Assembly: GCA_963969525.1 (NCBI GenBank)
Contig: CAXAKX010001335.1
Span: 1 to 64,000 of the forward strand
Source of the DNA: Ontholestes murinus
Taxonomy: Eukaryota > Arthropoda > Insecta > Coleoptera > Staphylinidae
Reading direction: 5' to 3'
Length of the DNA stretch: 64,000 nucleotides
Shown here: positions 32,560-42,818 of the stretch, piece after piece
Layout: every line of letters starts with the position of its first letter
How positions within the stretch are numbered: position 1 is the first letter of the stretch
Made by a program: the position numbers and the translations under genes
The notes under the pieces: model-generated
The model's database searches: none
What the model was told of the DNA's origin: nothing
The model's input: only the letters and a program-made list of their open reading frames with translations

Positions 32560-33090
32560 TGAACCCATAGAACGTTTTATTGCCACCTCTTCACATTAAA
32601 CTTGGCCTTATTAAGAACTTTGTCAAAGCGCTCAATCGCGAAGGACCGGCTTTCCAGTACTTAATCAAGATGTTTCCAAAATGCAAAAATCAAAGAAGGA
32701 ATATTTGTCAGACCTGATATTCGAAAACTAATGTCTGATGCAAAGTTTACAAAATGTTTAACGCCTTATAAAGCAGCAGCATGGGCATCATTTCAACGTG
32801 TTGTTTACAACTTCCTCGGTAACCACAAGTCATCGAATTACAAGCAAGTAATCGACAATTTTTTTGCAAAATTACCAGAAGATTGGAGCTCGAATGTCTC
32901 TCACAATACATTTTCTGCATTAAGATTTTGATTTTTTCTCACAAAACTTGGGCAACAGGAGCGACGAGCAAGGAGAGCACTACAACAAAATATAGCGAAA
33001 ATCTAAAGAACATATTAAGGATTTTGGGACGAAAGCATGAAGAGCGACTTCTGTAGGACCCTAATGGGCTAAACAGATCCCAAGCAGTAT
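32560..33090 (+). pseudogene. Fragment of an unclassified arthropod transposon-associated ORF
   Basis: Translation in changing frames: 'NVLLPPLHIKLGLIKNFVKA', 'LNREGPAFQYLIKMFPK', 'KFTKCLTPYKAAAWASFQRV', 'VYNFLGNHKSSNYKQVIDNF', then 'NYQKIGARMSLTIHFLH' and 'YQGFWDESMKSDFCRTLMG'. From memory, a protein with the pattern LLPPLHIKLGLMKNFVKA...NFLGN...HFLHSHLDFFP...HQD is found in many copies in aphid and other arthropod genomes and is annotated only as uncharacterised. It behaves like a mobile-element protein, but I know no biochemical function. After the stop, a C-rich block at 33,242-33,248 may mark the element end. Confidence 0.6.
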
Positions 33091-33332
33091 AAAATACTCA
33101 GTTCAACCTCTGTTCATTTCTGATTTATACTTTTTAATTCAATAAATGGCCATTAATGGTCAAAAATAGTTAAACAATGCATTTATTATATATTTCGAAA
33201 ACTAGAACCAATATAAAAAACGGGCTGCTGATTTGAGTTTGGCCCCCCCATTTACCTTATAAACAGTTTTTAGATATATTTAATTAATTACTCACTTAAC
33301 CCGTGGTGAAACATTTTTGAAGTACCTTGCTT

Positions 33333-33470
33333 AGAAATTAAAAACACTTGGTTTGTTTCACAGAAAATTTATTATTTCTTCTCCGACTAGGAGTAATGAA
33401 TGATGTACAAAAGGTTACGCTAATATATATGGATTACACTGTCAGGTAATAAGGGCCGTCATAATCGGGA
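33333..33470 (-). repeat. Penelope 3' pseudo-LTR with hammerhead core deleted
   Basis: This is the reverse complement of 35,860-36,010 over about 135 bases with small differences, and follows directly after the GIY-YIG coding end on the - strand. Where the other copy has box II, helix II and box I, this copy goes straight from CTCCGACTAG to GAGTAATG, an exact 24-base loss with 2-base microhomology (AG). Helix I arms are kept. The ribozyme cannot form here. Confidence 0.8.
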
Positions 33471-33474
33471 ACTT

Positions 33475-33825
33475 CTAAATCTCTTCAATATTGTTAGTTA
33501 TTCGTTTGTCGCTAATTATGGCCTTATTTATTTCTAATCCCTCTCTGTAATTAAGACGCCGACCTTTATTACCTGAGTACAATACTTTTAGATTATCTTT
33601 TTGGAAAAAATGGTTATTTTCTATACAATGTTGGAAAAATTCAATTGTTAGTTTTTTATTGTATATTTATTTTTGTGTTCTTGTAATCTTGCATCCAAAG
33701 TTCACAATCACCACACTTTAATTCGTACATTGCACTTCTATAATTGGTGTATTCTTGATTTGCTGTTGCATAATATTTTCTTTATGTTCAATGGATTAGT
33801 CATAATAACATTAAAATTGTATCCT
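33475..33825 (-). pseudogene. Penelope GIY-YIG endonuclease relic
   Basis: On the - strand 'YRSAMYELKCGDCELWMQDY' corresponds to the first endonuclease motif (GxYxLxCxxC), and downstream 'VLYSGNKGRRLNYREGLEIN' followed by 'KAIISDKR' is the typical C-terminal end ('NKGRKLNLLENLEINKNIH' in the 16.3 kb copy). The second motif (YIG) is damaged and stops are present. Interrupted upstream by unrelated DNA at 33,830-34,400. Confidence 0.75.
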
Positions 33826-33829
33826 TTAA

Positions 33830-34400
33830 GACTTGTTAATGTCTTCTAACTTGAGGTTCAAATAAAATTCTTAATACTCGAAGGACCGTTTAAAATATAT
33901 ATTGAATACAGTGAAACATGTATAATAGCGACAAATTGAAGTGAACAGTTTGACCGGTTGTTAGCGTCTCTTCGTGTTTTCTCCTCTCGTGAACGTCCAA
34001 GGGTGCGGGGGTGGAGTTTAAGGGGTGAGTGGTGGTAAGGAAGACGCACTAATTGGTTGCAATTTTCCTCCATCTTCCACCACTCTGCGTTGTTGCCAAA
34101 CTGCAACCTGCGATGACCGGGGTGCGCTGGAAGGTCTCCTTCTGCTAACCAGATGTCCAAAATACCGCTCTATTGTTTAAAAAGGGACATCCTTGAGTTT
34201 GTCCTCTGATGGTCGAAAATACGCAGAACTGCTTATTACCGCAATATCTAAATGCACACTTTCACAAAAACACAATAAATTATTTATGGCCGCTTTGTCA
34301 CCATGGGAAAAATGTGTACACATAAATATAAAAATAAACAGTTTAAAGACACGGTCTGGAAGTAATAAAATGTTACGGTTTTTGAATAAAGCGTAACAAG
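33830..34400. other. GC-rich insert of unknown origin inside the Penelope element
   Basis: The stretch splits the Penelope coding region between linker and endonuclease. Around 33,905 an ACAGTGAAACATGTATAATA word resembles ends of pogo/Tigger-like DNA transposons, and 33,990-34,170 is clearly GC-richer. No matching second inverted repeat or reading frame was found. A non-autonomous DNA transposon is possible. Confidence 0.3.
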
Positions 34401-34489
34401 ACTATTTAAAATTTTATTTGATAACTCACCAGCAAACTCTAATTTATTTATTTATCAAATATTTATCAAATTATTTCAATTTTTTCTTA

Positions 34490-35860
34490 TTAACTAGTTT
34501 GTCGATCTAGGTAACCCTGTAACCACTATTTTTCGCAATTTTTTTAATAATGTTTAATTCTTCATTGAAGTTATTTGTATTTAGGGGTATATCGATAAGT
34601 CTATGTATTAAAGAATGGAAGGTGCTCATTTTGATTTTAAAATTGGTGTTGGAATAATTTGGAATAAATGTAGGTTTTCTAAATATTTTAAATTCTAATT
34701 TATTGTTCGATTTTTTCATTGTAAGATCTAAGAAGTTGAGACAAAAGAATCTAATTGTCTTAAAAAGTATCATCCCAAATGCAAAAAATGTCGTCAACGT
34801 AACGTGTCCAGTAAAATCTGTGTTTTTATTTATTTTTATCCGCGAAAATAATTTCTTCCAAATTTGCCATAAAGATTTCCGCTAATTGTGGTGATAACGG
34901 TGAGCCCATAGACAGACCGTCTAGCTAGCTATAGATTGTATTATTGAATTCAAAGTAATTCTGGTCAATACATATACCATACAGATAAGTTTTTTCATTT
35001 CATTTTTTTAATGTTATCTTGATTTGATTTTTCTATTGAGATCGATGAAAATAGACTTTTTACGTCGAAATATATCATTTTTGCATTTGGGGGAAGGTTT
35101 AATGATTTTAATTTTTTTACTAAGTCTACTGCATAGGGTGAAATGAAATTAATAAAATTAGGTAATTTAGTATTTAAGTATTTCAAGCATGTTGGTGCAT
35201 ATAAGTAGGAAACCACCGGTCTCATTGGTATGCCATCTTTATGGAGTTTTGGCAAACCGTATAAGGCTGGAGCTTTCGGATTCATTTTTATTAATTTAAA
35301 ATGGTCTTCTTTAGTTATTAAACTTGAGCATTCTTTAATGGTTGTTTTTAGGTTATTTTGAAATTTATTAGTCGGAATCTTTTTTATTAATTCTTGAATG
35401 TTTGTCGGTGGTACTATTTAATAAGATAATTAAAACACTTTAACTTTGTTTTACCACAAAAAATTTTTGTGGTAAAACAAAGTTAAAGTGTTTTAATTAT
35501 CTTTTTTATTACTTTCCGAATTCAAAAGATTGTTCACTTTTACTAAATAATCATTTTTATTAATTAATATTACGGTAGACCTTTGTTACTAGGATGTCTT
35601 TTTCACTTAATTTCTTTTTTAAAAGATTTTTTGCTTTACATTCTGAAGAGGGTGGTTTATTTGACAGTTTATGTTTAGATATTATATTGGCTATTTTGTT
35701 TTTTGCTAGTATTTTATCATTTAATGAAGGTATTTTTTGCAAATAATTTCAGCATTTATACCGATTGATTTTAATGATAGATGAGTTTTCGAAATACGGA
35801 CTATATTTTAAAACTTTTTCTAAAATATTTGTTTCAATTTTACTCCTCCCCAATTATAAC
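34490..35860 (-). mobile_element. Penelope-like element, N-terminal and RT regions
   Basis: From 35,850 downward on the - strand: 'LLKKKLSEKDILVTKVYRNI' (N-terminal region), a palindrome insertion at 35,423-35,503, then 'APALYGLPKLHKDGIPMRPV' and 'VSYLYAPTCLKYLN' (RT block), 'MIYFDVKSLFSSISI' (motif A, FDVxSLF), 'GSPLSPQLAEIFMANLEE' following a lost QxxGxPMGSP start, 'TRYVDDIFCIWDDTF' (motif C), and 'NNKLEFKIFRKPTFIPNYSN'. With 33,333-33,825 it forms one element of about 2.6 kb bounded by pseudo-LTRs in inverted orientation. Motifs A and C keep their aspartates, but frameshifts and the insertions inactivate it. Confidence 0.88.
35423..35503. repeat. 81-bp near-perfect palindrome
   Basis: Arms of 40 bases each pair without a mismatch (left from AAGATAATTAAAACACTTTA, right ending with TAATTATCTT); only the centre (six A then five T) is uneven. 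It contains TAACTTTGTTTTACCAC and its complement, the same block as in the 18.9-kb foldback. It interrupts the Penelope N-terminal coding region. It is the pseudo-LTR tail joined head to head, without any hammerhead core. No clear target duplication was seen. Confidence 0.85.
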
Positions 35861-36015
35861 GGCCATTATTACCTGAGAGTGTAATTCATATATATTAACG
35901 TAACCTTCTGTATCATCATTCATTACTCCTTGATAATGACATATTGTCGAAACTAGTCGGAGAAAAAATAATAAATTTTCTGTGAAACAAACCAGGTGTT
36001 TTTAATTTCTAATCA
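35860..36015 (+). repeat. Inverted Penelope pseudo-LTR copy with hammerhead-like motif
   Basis: Lies upstream of the Penelope coding region (which runs on the - strand) and in opposite orientation to it. About 150 bases match the 3' copy at 33,333-33,470. Inverted upstream pseudo-LTRs are a known arrangement of Penelope elements. Unlike the 3' copy it keeps the whole ribozyme-like core. Confidence 0.8.
35926..35962 (+). ncRNA. Hammerhead-ribozyme-like motif with C3U/G8A-type change
   Basis: Helix I CTCC (35,926-35,929) pairs with GGAG (35,959-35,962). Box I TTGATAAT, helix II GACA-TAT-TGTC, box II GAAAC (35,949-35,953), helix III segment ACTAGT (self-complementary), cleavage triplet GTC (35,956-35,958). 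Every element of a minimal type I hammerhead is present in 37 nt, but box I has U and A where C3 and G8 are expected, and one extra U precedes helix II, as in other Penelope copies. Confidence 0.6.
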
Positions 36016-36019
36016 AGAA

Positions 36020-36615
36020 ACAGTTTTAGTTAGTCAGGTTGAAAACCGTGTATACTTGTGTAATCATTTCATTTTTAATACATTAAAATGTTATTCGATA
36101 TCATTATCAATATATAAAAATGTTTAGAAATATACATACCGCATTACATTTAACAATCTTGCAAAATTTGATACTATTAAAGATTTAGGTATTACATTTA
36201 ATTAAAGACTCTCATTCAATTAACATTTATTGATTATAATTAACAAATCACTAAGATTCTATAGATTAATGTAACATATTATAAAAATTTTAATATAGAT
36301 AGCTTCATAATAATTTAAAAATACGAAAACATTTCGTGAATCTACAACAATGAGTCTTACTAAGACTACAAAACAAATTAATTTTGAAACAACTACTTCT
36401 CTGGCTAATACCACGACAGACATTGAATAAGACAAAATTAATTTGCGTGTTAAAAATAGTACAATTATCAAAGAAAGTGGTATATTTACAAGTGTAAATA
36501 AGCATTAAGCGCAGAATTCTTAATAGAAATAGATGATTTGAACCTGTTAGAATTACAGACACCATAACATATTTGTAGTGAGTTTTCTGTATATTTTGAT
36601 TATTAATTTTTAATT
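36020..36615. other. AT-rich stretch, no supported feature
   Basis: Two overlapping - strand frames (36,259-36,565) show no recognisable domain and are likely chance frames in AT-rich DNA. Confidence 0.4.
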
Positions 36616-36619
36616 AATT

Positions 36620-37800
36620 GCAATTATTGTCAAATCCAGAAAATGTATCCGGTTTACCTCTTTTTCCATGGTAAATTGTTTATTGCTATTGATGTGTTAA
36701 GAAATTTAAGGAAATAATCCAATTATCGATTTGCACCTGTCCAAACAGACCATACATTATCTACGTAGCGACATCAAAATTTGACATAATGGATTAGATG
36801 TGAATTTGCCCTGAATAATTTTTCATAAAAAAATACCATGAATAATTCTGTCATCAATTTATTTTTTGCTCATAAAATTTATGGTTGAATTGTAAATAAT
36901 AGAATCGATGCAAAAAGTAGAAGTTGTAATATTTCCTGTTTAAATTCATGGTCGCTAGTTGTTATCTTCGTTTCTATTAGTTTCTTCAACTCCACGTGTA
37001 CAAGCTTTTGACATCAAAAAATACTAAAATATGTTTTTGAGGTATATGCACTTGTTTGTTTTTTTTTACAAATTCTATTAAGTTCCTTATTGAGAATCTT
37101 GAATTGCATTGGTAGAGTAATGAGAAATTTACTATTTTATAAGTGGGGGCATTATTATATGACACTAGTGGACGGATTGGGATGTTCTCTTTATGTATTT
37201 TTGGCATTCCATATAGAGCCTTAGGGTTCATTTCTTTATACTTATACTGCAGTTTATAATGTATAAAGTATATAAAGTGCGACGAAAGATTTTTGTGTGC
37301 CTGTGGTTGGATCCTTAGTTAATTCGATAAAGAGGTCTTGTAGAAAATCTTTTACTTTGTTCATATAATTTAATTGTTTTAGAATGGTGATTGAGTTTCC
37401 TTTATCTGCTTTACAAATGGTTAACTGTTAATTTTCACTATTTGTTTTTATTGATTTGATTATCTTTGTCTCGTTGCTAGTTGTCCAATTTGAATTTCGA
37501 TTGTGTTCAATCGTAAAGTCCTGTTTTATTGTACTGGCAAAACTAGCTTTTTCTATTGTTGTATTGAGCAATTTGGATATCTACGACTTAAACCTTCGAA
37601 ATTGGTCTTTGTGTTTCTGCAGTATGGTAAGTATATTCATTATTTCCATATTTGGCCCTGTAAATTCAACATCTGTAAGGTTTTTTATCCTAGGATAAAA
37701 TTGGAAATTATGATATATGTTAGAGTGTGCAGTTGATTTTGGTTTTTGACGCTTCAGGTTTTTGAGTTTTTTCCGCTTCAGCTTCAGTATTAAAACGCTC
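36620..37800 (-). mobile_element. Penelope-like element relic (N-terminal and RT regions)
   Basis: From 37,800 downward on the - strand: 'SKADKGNSITILKQLNYMNK' and 'VKDFLQDLFIELTKDPTTGT' (N-terminal region, usual pattern VKADKGNxxVI), 'NPKALYGMPKIHKENIPIRP' with 'LVSYNNAPTYK' (RT block), 'ILVFFDVKSLYT' (motif A), then in another frame 'VWSVWTGAN'-like sequence after a degraded RYVDD, and 'NNLPWKKRGKPDTFSGFD'. The endonuclease is absent. Distinct in sequence from the neighbouring Penelope at 33.3-36.0 kb, so at least two subfamilies are present. Confidence 0.8.
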
Positions 37801-37979
37801 CAAATTTAAACTTTAATTGATTCAATTTATAATCCTATGGTATTAATAAATCAATAATAATTTTCCGTATTTGCGTTGAAAAAATAAAATAGGAAATATT
37901 AACGAAGCTACACGAATATCCGCAAAATAAGCAGATAAAAATGGTTTTAGCAGACGGCTTAAATAGAAATGCCATATCG

Positions 37980-38860
37980 TTTCCGCGGTTGTTTTCATTT
38001 GTACAGCTTCCATAATATTCAATCCGTAATTTGATGAATGAGTTTCGCTCCGCTTAATATAAATTTATGGCCCGTTGTTAATATCCGATTGGTAACTGCT
38101 GATTCGTTAGGGTGTGATTTTGCGTGTGGTGCATATATATCATGTGTTTTCAAACGATAAATTTAATTGTAATTTTATTTAATAATTTAATCCTTCAAAA
38201 TAGTTCTTAGTATTATTCTGTTAAATAAAGTTTAAATTTAAATTAAACTATAAACAAAATATCAATTAATTAAAATGTTAGTTAATATGATTCTCGTTGA
38301 TAAGGAGTTATTAATGTTATACTTTTTTACGTTAAAACATAGATAATATTACATCTACATTTACATTAATAACATAACAATTTATCTTTGAACAAATTTG
38401 AAATAACAATTAAAAAATATTTAAATAGGGATGTATTTTACAGTTGAGAATAATATTTTTAACTGCAATATTTAGTATTTTAACGTGTACATTATATTTT
38501 TATAGACTTTTATTTAATATTTTTACTTATTTATCAAGTATTGTTACAAAATTTCTATAAACCATTAAAAAAATATATTTTTTATGCAGTTGCATCATTT
38601 CATTTTTTATTTATTCGACCTCCCTGAATATAAATTCATGACCTGTTGTTAATGTGAAATTTGTGACTGTGGTTTTGTCCCAGTTTGATTTTGCGGGCAC
38701 TGCGTGTGCTTTTCAATCAATCCCGTTTGTACGATGTAAATTTAATTGCAGCTGCATCCTCTATTCAATTGCACGAATTCCAGTGTTTTCGGGATAATCC
38801 GCGCACCGTTAAAAGATTTCGAGTATGCTTAAGAGTTTAGTTTAGTTGTTGTTATAATAA
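37980..38860. promoter_or_regulatory. Pair of similar non-coding blocks, possible regulatory DNA
   Basis: 38,045-38,170 and 38,625-38,755 resemble each other: AATATAAATTTATGGCCCGT versus AATATAAATTCATGACCTGT, both continuing TTGTTAAT, then TGATTTTGCG, TGTGTTTTCAA versus GTGCTTTTCAA, and ATAAATTTAATTG versus GTAAATTTAATTG. Between them is plain AT-rich DNA. The second continues with TTTTCGGGATAATCCGCGCA, which holds a GGATAATCC palindrome. No coding signal. Either an old dispersed repeat or duplicated regulatory DNA. Confidence 0.35.
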
Positions 38861-38964
38861 CGTGCCGTTAGTTTAATATCTATTCTAGAAAAATCCTATT
38901 ACGTAAAATCGGTTTAGTTTGGACAACAAATATTATTTATTGATGCTTTGATATACAATTAATA

Positions 38965-40300
38965 CAGTAAGTGATAAAAGACTGGCCGTTAGAAGGACCA
39001 ACAATTCTAAATGAAGAATTTCAAAAGGCAATCAAAGACATAAAAAGCAGGAAGGCTACAGGATCAGACGAACTTAATGCAGAATTATTAAAAGCAATAA
39101 CGAAGAAACTTTAAAGTGGATGCTTCAGATATATAACAAAATATATGATACAGGACTGACTAAAACCCATACTCATAACCCTTCCAAAGAAAGCAAGTGC
39201 TAAAAGATGTAGTAAATACCAACTTATTAGCCTCATGAGCCAAGTGCTAAAAATATTTACGAGAATTATATTATCTGGGAAGAATTGACCAAGACATCGG
39301 AGATACGTAATTTGGCTTCAGGAATGGATTCGACACAAAAAAGGCACTGTTCGCAATCAGCTCATAACGAAGAAGTGCTTCGATCAACGTCGCACAGTCG
39401 TTGCTTGTTTCATACTCTATAAAAAAGCATATCAGAAGATAAATCATCACAAACTTGTCATAATTCTCAAAAATACTAACGTTGATGAGAAAGACATCCG
39501 AAATATCACGAACATATACGTCCTAGGTTAAAGTAGGACAAGAACAACCGATAGAAATTCAAATCCTAAAAGGTCCGACAAGGGTGCATTTTTTCACCAC
39601 TGCTGTTCAACCTATACTCTGTAAACATATTCAGAACTGCGCTAGATGAATGTACACAAGGAATAAAAGTAAATGGAAGAGCATAAAGTAACATCCGATA
39701 CGCATACGACTCCGTGATTTTAGCCAACACGATCGAAGACTTGCAACACCTCATAGACCAGGTACATCGAGTAAGCTCTGAATTCGGGCTTAATAATACA
39801 TGATTATCAGCAAGAATTATGACACAAACAATGTTGTACTAACCGTTAATAATTAACCAATCGAACGAGTTTAACGGTAAGTATTTAGGTAGCTGGCTCA
39901 ATAAACGATGGGATCCCGAGCATGACATCAAAGCATGTATAGAAATAGCCAGAAACACCTTCCAAAAACTACGACCCTTAGTCTATAACAGAGACCAGAG
40001 ATGGAGAATAATCCAGTGTTATGTTTTCTCGGTGCTATTGTACGAAGTGGAAGGTTGAACATTGAAAGTAGCATCAATGAATACACTTGAAGCTTACAAA
40101 ATGTAGAAGTAAAGGAGGATGTTCAAAATCCCGTGGACTGATAAAGTAACGAACAACAAAAAGCCGAAAAGCTGGATATTTCGGGCACATCTTCCGAAAG
40201 AATTTCCTGGCTGCGAAACCTCCGGCAATGGTTCGGAATCACTGAACCCACTGATACGACTTGCGCAAGATGAGTATAAACCACTCCTGAGGAGAGGGTA
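38965..40300 (+). mobile_element. RTE-like non-LTR retrotransposon relic
   Basis: Frame pieces in order: 'NEEFQKAIKDIKSRKATGSD' with 'ELNAELLKAI' (RT start), 'QFGFRNGFDTKKALFAIS', 'VRQGCIFSPLLFNLYSVNIF' (motif B; RxGVRQGCxLSPxLFNLY is typical of RTE), 'SNIRYAYDSVILANTIEDLQ' (motif C, YADD changed to YAYD), 'GKYLGSWLNKRWDPEHDIKA', 'EIARNTFQKLRPL', and near 40,207 'SWLRNLRQWFGITEPTDTTC'. The style is that of insect RTE/craniofacial-like copies. Motif A and the endonuclease are not recognisable. Stops and frame changes make it dead. Confidence 0.85.
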
Positions 40301-41000
40301 CTCAAAGGAGAAGAATAATGTTATTATAAAAAACTCACGACCATCCACACAAAAATGCTCTAATGTACCATCGTGCATAAACCAAACTGTATTTCTTGTT
40401 GCCAATTGTACGTCCTGTAGAAACTGAGGTGGCGTTTGTCTAAAAAGTTATATCTCCAGTAAGTGATTCTGGTTAAAATACCGGTAGAACTCATCTACAA
40501 TTCCAACTCAAATGTTCAACGAGGATTAATGTTGAAAACAATCTTCAAGTATATCGTATGGATTTATTGTTACGCATACATAGTTATTATAAAAATTCTC
40601 TATTATATTTCTTGTAAAAAAAGTCGCTTATCGACAAATAGAAGCAGCAAGTCAGTAGTTGAGTAACTAGAGCCAATGTATGCAAAAGTCATTGACATAA
40701 TACAATACGTGGAGGAAAATCAGCAGAAAGAAGTGCCTGAACGCGTTTTATGTGACATGGGTCCAGCAAATTGTCTCTAAGAATTTCCAAATAGTCCCAT
40801 TACTCGCAAGTATTTGCAATTTTTCGAGTAAAAGTATCTGGATCTTTTCCTATGATATCCAGCACATTTCCTTTTACCACTCTTACTGATATTGACCTTT
40901 CAAGCCCTCCACTCCATTTTAATATGCCTATTTCATGGATACGTTGGTAAATAGTTTGGGAGATTACGGTCAGGAAATCGCCTAGCTTGTAATAAATATG
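40300..41000 (-). pseudogene. Mariner-related (DUF4817-type) transposase relic
   Basis: On the - strand from about 41,000: 'IHEIGILKWSGGLERSIS', 'VVKGNVLDIIGKDPDTFTRK', 'LEILRDNLLDPCHIKRVQAL' and 'LSADFPPRIVLCQ'. The family reads R-R-x-VxEENxxxVLxAVxxNPHxSTRxIA...LRENLLYPYHxQRVQxLxPxDFPxRxxFCxWLL. Then 'SLNI.VGIVDEFYR' and, at 40,330-40,400, 'NTVWFMHDGTLEHFCVDGRE', the second catalytic aspartate region. The first aspartate block is lost. It abuts the end of the RTE relic. Confidence 0.8.
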
Positions 41001-41252
41001 TGTTCATAATAAAACTTCAATAACAAAGTTTAACTATTAAAGCCAAACATCACAAATTTTAAAGATACCAAATCATGGATCGGCGTATTCAAATGAAATC
41101 GATGTCTAATAAACACACTGTGTACAATTTGTTACGTTAATACAAGAAAATAGCTTAACTAAAAATTTCTAGAATCAAAATATGATGATTTAATACTATT
41201 TGTTTATACACAAAAGTTTACAATAGGACCTGAATTATTCTTTTAACTTACA

Positions 41253-42709
41253 CCATCCCTTCGTAACCGACATCTTTTTAACAGATGTGTATATATACAA
41301 CATCTTTATTAACAAACAAAAATACAGATAAGACAAATATAATACATTTATGATGATATAAGTGTTAGGAGGTTAGTTTGTTAAGTGGCTATCGACCGGC
41401 GGTTTTTCAGCCCTGATTTGTCCTTGTCGATGTGTAACGTCAGTCTGTCTCTGATGATGATGATGATGGATGATGTGATGCGATGAATTCGAAAGTAGTG
41501 AATGGAGGGGTTCTGAATTTTGGGATCCGGTTAGGATTTCTGCGCAAGCAGTAGAGGGTAAGGATGTGGTAGTTGAAGGGATTTTTAGAAAATTTTTCGC
41601 TTAAGTATAGAAGGCCTATCTTTATGGGGATAACAGAGGTAGAGTCGTATAGGAGTTAGTTAGAGGGATTGTGTAGAGGATTACTGGGGTGTCGGATTTT
41701 GGTTATAATTCTAAGGGAGGATCGCTCGCTAACTTGGATATTGTGGATAGTAAGGATTGCAGGAGTTGGAGAAAATGACATTACCATAGTCGAGTAGAGG
41801 ACGGCAGATCATTTTATAGATTTTAACCGCTGTTTTTATAGATATGCCGTTCTTTTTGTATGTTAAGTTTCTAAACATTTTGGCTCTAACTATAATTTTT
41901 GTTTTGTTTAAATCTGTATGTTGTTTGAAATTGACTTTTCGGTCTATGGTAATGCCTAGGTATTTTATGGATGTAGAAGGGGAAACAGTTGTGTTGGAGA
42001 TATGAATATTGTGTGCAGGATTATTGTTACGGTGATAGGGAATTAGAAGCTGGGATTTATGGGGATTGATTTTAATTCGCCATTTACAAAACCAGTGCTG
42101 TAGGGTATCAATAAGCTGCTGAAGGGATTCGAGAGCTTTAGGTACGGAGGGTGCATAGGAAATTAGGGCTGTATCATCTGCAAATTGAAGGAGATATTTA
42201 GAAGGATTAAAGTGAAGAGGATCAGGGTTGTAGACGTCGAAGCAGAAGATGTTGTAAAGTAGGGGAGATAGAGAAGATCCTTGAGGTAGCCCTTGTGCAG
42301 GAGTGAAAGGGGGGGAGTAGGAGTTGTTGATTTTGACCTTGAGGGATCTGTTTGAAAGGAATTGTTTAATAATGGTAATAATGTGGTAAGGAATTTTGAA
42401 AAGGTAACATTTGTACAACAAACCTTGATGCCAGACAGAATCAAAGGCTTTTTGGATGTCTAGTAGTAGGATGGCTGATGACTTCAGATGTGTATTTTCA
42501 TAGAAATTTTACTTTGTCACCCTCTAACTGCCCCGGGGTGTGAGGTGAAATCTTACCGTTATTTTTAAATACTGTATATAATCTGGTTGTAACTTTTGAA
42601 GTGAACAGTCGTCCCAAATATATTGCATTCTTGTTATACTTTACACTCGTTGATTAAATCATTTCTCTTGACAGTGGTTAATCCGACCTCTTACAAATAT
42701 CAAGTGTGA
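41253..42709 (+). repeat. BEL/Pao 5' LTR, truncated and split by a jockey insertion
   Basis: 41,253-41,292 matches 46,007 onward of the 3' LTR (CCATCCCTTCGTAACC...). The LTR continues after the insertion at 42,485-42,709 (CTTTGTCACCCTCTAACTGC, GGGGTGTGAGGTGAAATCTT, GAACAGTCGTCCCAAATATA, ending near TCAAGTGTGA). The first roughly 55 bases seen at the start of the 3' LTR are missing. Copies differ by several substitutions, so the insertion is not recent. Confidence 0.8.
41293..42484 (-). mobile_element. Jockey-like non-LTR element, 5'-truncated, inserted in BEL LTR
   Basis: Flanked by the 11-bp duplication CAGATGTGTAT (41,282-41,292 and 42,485-42,495). On the - strand the copy starts inside RT motif A ('SSAILLLDIQKAFDSVWHQG') and runs as a 230-codon frame (42,421-41,729): 'AQGLPQGSSLSPLLYNIFCF' (motif B), 'YLLQFADDTALIS' (motif C), 'HWFCKWRIKINPHKSQLL', 'IKYLGITIDRKVNF', 'ICRPLLDYGNVIFSNSC'. 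After stops it ends near 41,300. The RT style is jockey. A second copy of the family is at 59.4-60.2 kb. The 5' truncation is the usual result of incomplete reverse transcription. Confidence 0.9.
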
Positions 42710-42818
42710 TTTGTGCAAAAAATCCTACCATTTGATGGTCCTTCCGAACCGGATCTTCCAGTCGCAGAGTTAATTACGGGCCATTCCAAGGGTGAATCGC
42801 GTTTCAAGTCGCATTTAA

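Noticed and set aside
41451..41475. GATGATGATGATGG run as a microsatellite of interest
   Set aside because: Short (about five ATG units) and inside the 3' region of the jockey element; ordinary.
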